5,856 nt of DNA, from the NCBI GenBank assembly GCA_016844565.1, contig JAENJB010000118.1:1-5856 (forward strand), read 5' to 3'. Source of the DNA: Dehalococcoidia bacterium. GTDB taxonomy: Bacteria > Chloroflexota > Dehalococcoidia > JAENJB01. The notes below the pieces were generated by a model, which did no database searches, was not told where the DNA came from, and saw only the letters and a list, made by a program, of their open reading frames with translations. Positions 5,749-5,856 of the stretch are shown here, piece after piece (positions within the stretch are counted from its first letter, which is position 1; each line of letters starts with the position of its first letter). The translations under genes were made by a program, and so were the position numbers.

Positions 5749-5856
5749 TTGCGGACAATGAGGTTCACTGCGTCCCTTGTTCTAATCCTGGTAGTTGCCC
5801 TCGCAGCTTGCTCTGGCCCGGCTGCGGCACCGCAAACTCCGGCGCCGACCCAGCCG
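5749..5856 (+). CDS. Lipoprotein N-terminus, possibly an ABC-transporter binding protein (partial)
   Basis: Only 36 codons are present before the window ends. The translation begins (M)RTMRFTASLVLILVVALAA and continues CSGPAAAPQTPAPTQP. This is a textbook lipoprotein signal peptide: basic n-region, hydrophobic h-region, and a lipobox L-A-A-C with the lipidated Cys at residue 21 counted from TTG 5749 (18 from ATG 5758). A Ser/Gly/Pro/Ala-rich flexible linker follows. Such a start anchors a protein on the outer face of the cytoplasmic membrane, or in the outer membrane if the host has one. The linker style is common in solute-binding proteins of ABC importers, but the mature domain is outside the window, so function is not established. 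The start is chosen by ribosome-site spacing; ATG 5758 is the alternative. By orientation of the nearby tRNA fragment, this gene would be the first one inside a putative integrated element (inference). Confidence 0.75.
   Translation, partial: MRTMRFTASLVLILVVALAACSGPAAAPQTPAPTQP

Noticed and set aside
1..5856. CRISPR array, insertion sequence, toxin-antitoxin pair or other defence module
   Set aside because: No regularly spaced repeats, transposase frames, terminal inverted repeats or paired small genes were found. The tRNA fragment is the only sign of mobility.

Overview
The window is G+C-rich bacterial DNA. The left two thirds is about 58-62% G+C in hand-counted samples. All four supported protein genes lie on the plus strand, and no virus-like or eukaryote-like structure is visible. 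Several things would fit an environmental Chloroflexota (Dehalococcoidia-like) or similar anaerobe: an iron(III)-type ABC importer with a fused double permease, a UbiD decarboxylase, the remnant of an aldehyde:ferredoxin oxidoreductase (AOR)-like gene, and a lipoprotein with a Pro/Ala-rich linker. That taxonomic reading is inference only.

Left block (1-4107), probably one transcription unit: the end of a periplasmic-type solute-binding protein gene, a 578-residue double-domain permease, and a complete UbiD-family decarboxylase. Each intergenic gap carries a clear hairpin: a 14-bp stem after the binding-protein gene, and a compact GCGAAGC-type hairpin overlapping the permease stop codon. No ATP-binding subunit is present in the window. 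The binding protein lacks the tyrosine pair of iron-binding relatives, and a decarboxylase follows the permease. A plausible reading is therefore uptake of an organic (perhaps aromatic or unsaturated) carboxylate followed by decarboxylation with prenylated FMN. The substrate is unknown.

Middle block (4108-4491): a degraded stretch that begins right after the UbiD stop and in its frame. It reads like the last ~65 codons of an AOR-family enzyme, with one frameshift in a G6 run. About 170 bp without a recognisable gene follow.

Right block (4492-5856): a TPR-repeat protein gene of visibly lower G+C (45% in a sampled 60-bp piece), a ~430-bp intergenic region, and the first codons of a lipoprotein gene cut by the window end. 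The intergenic region contains, on the minus strand, the 3' half of a proline-type tRNA (anticodon-stem 3' strand, variable loop, perfect T-arm, acceptor 3' strand, CCA) with no 5' half. This is the usual signature of an attachment site left by an element that integrated into a tRNA gene. By orientation, the element would lie to the right of the fragment. This is the most unusual signal in the window. No CRISPR array, insertion sequence or complete RNA gene was found.
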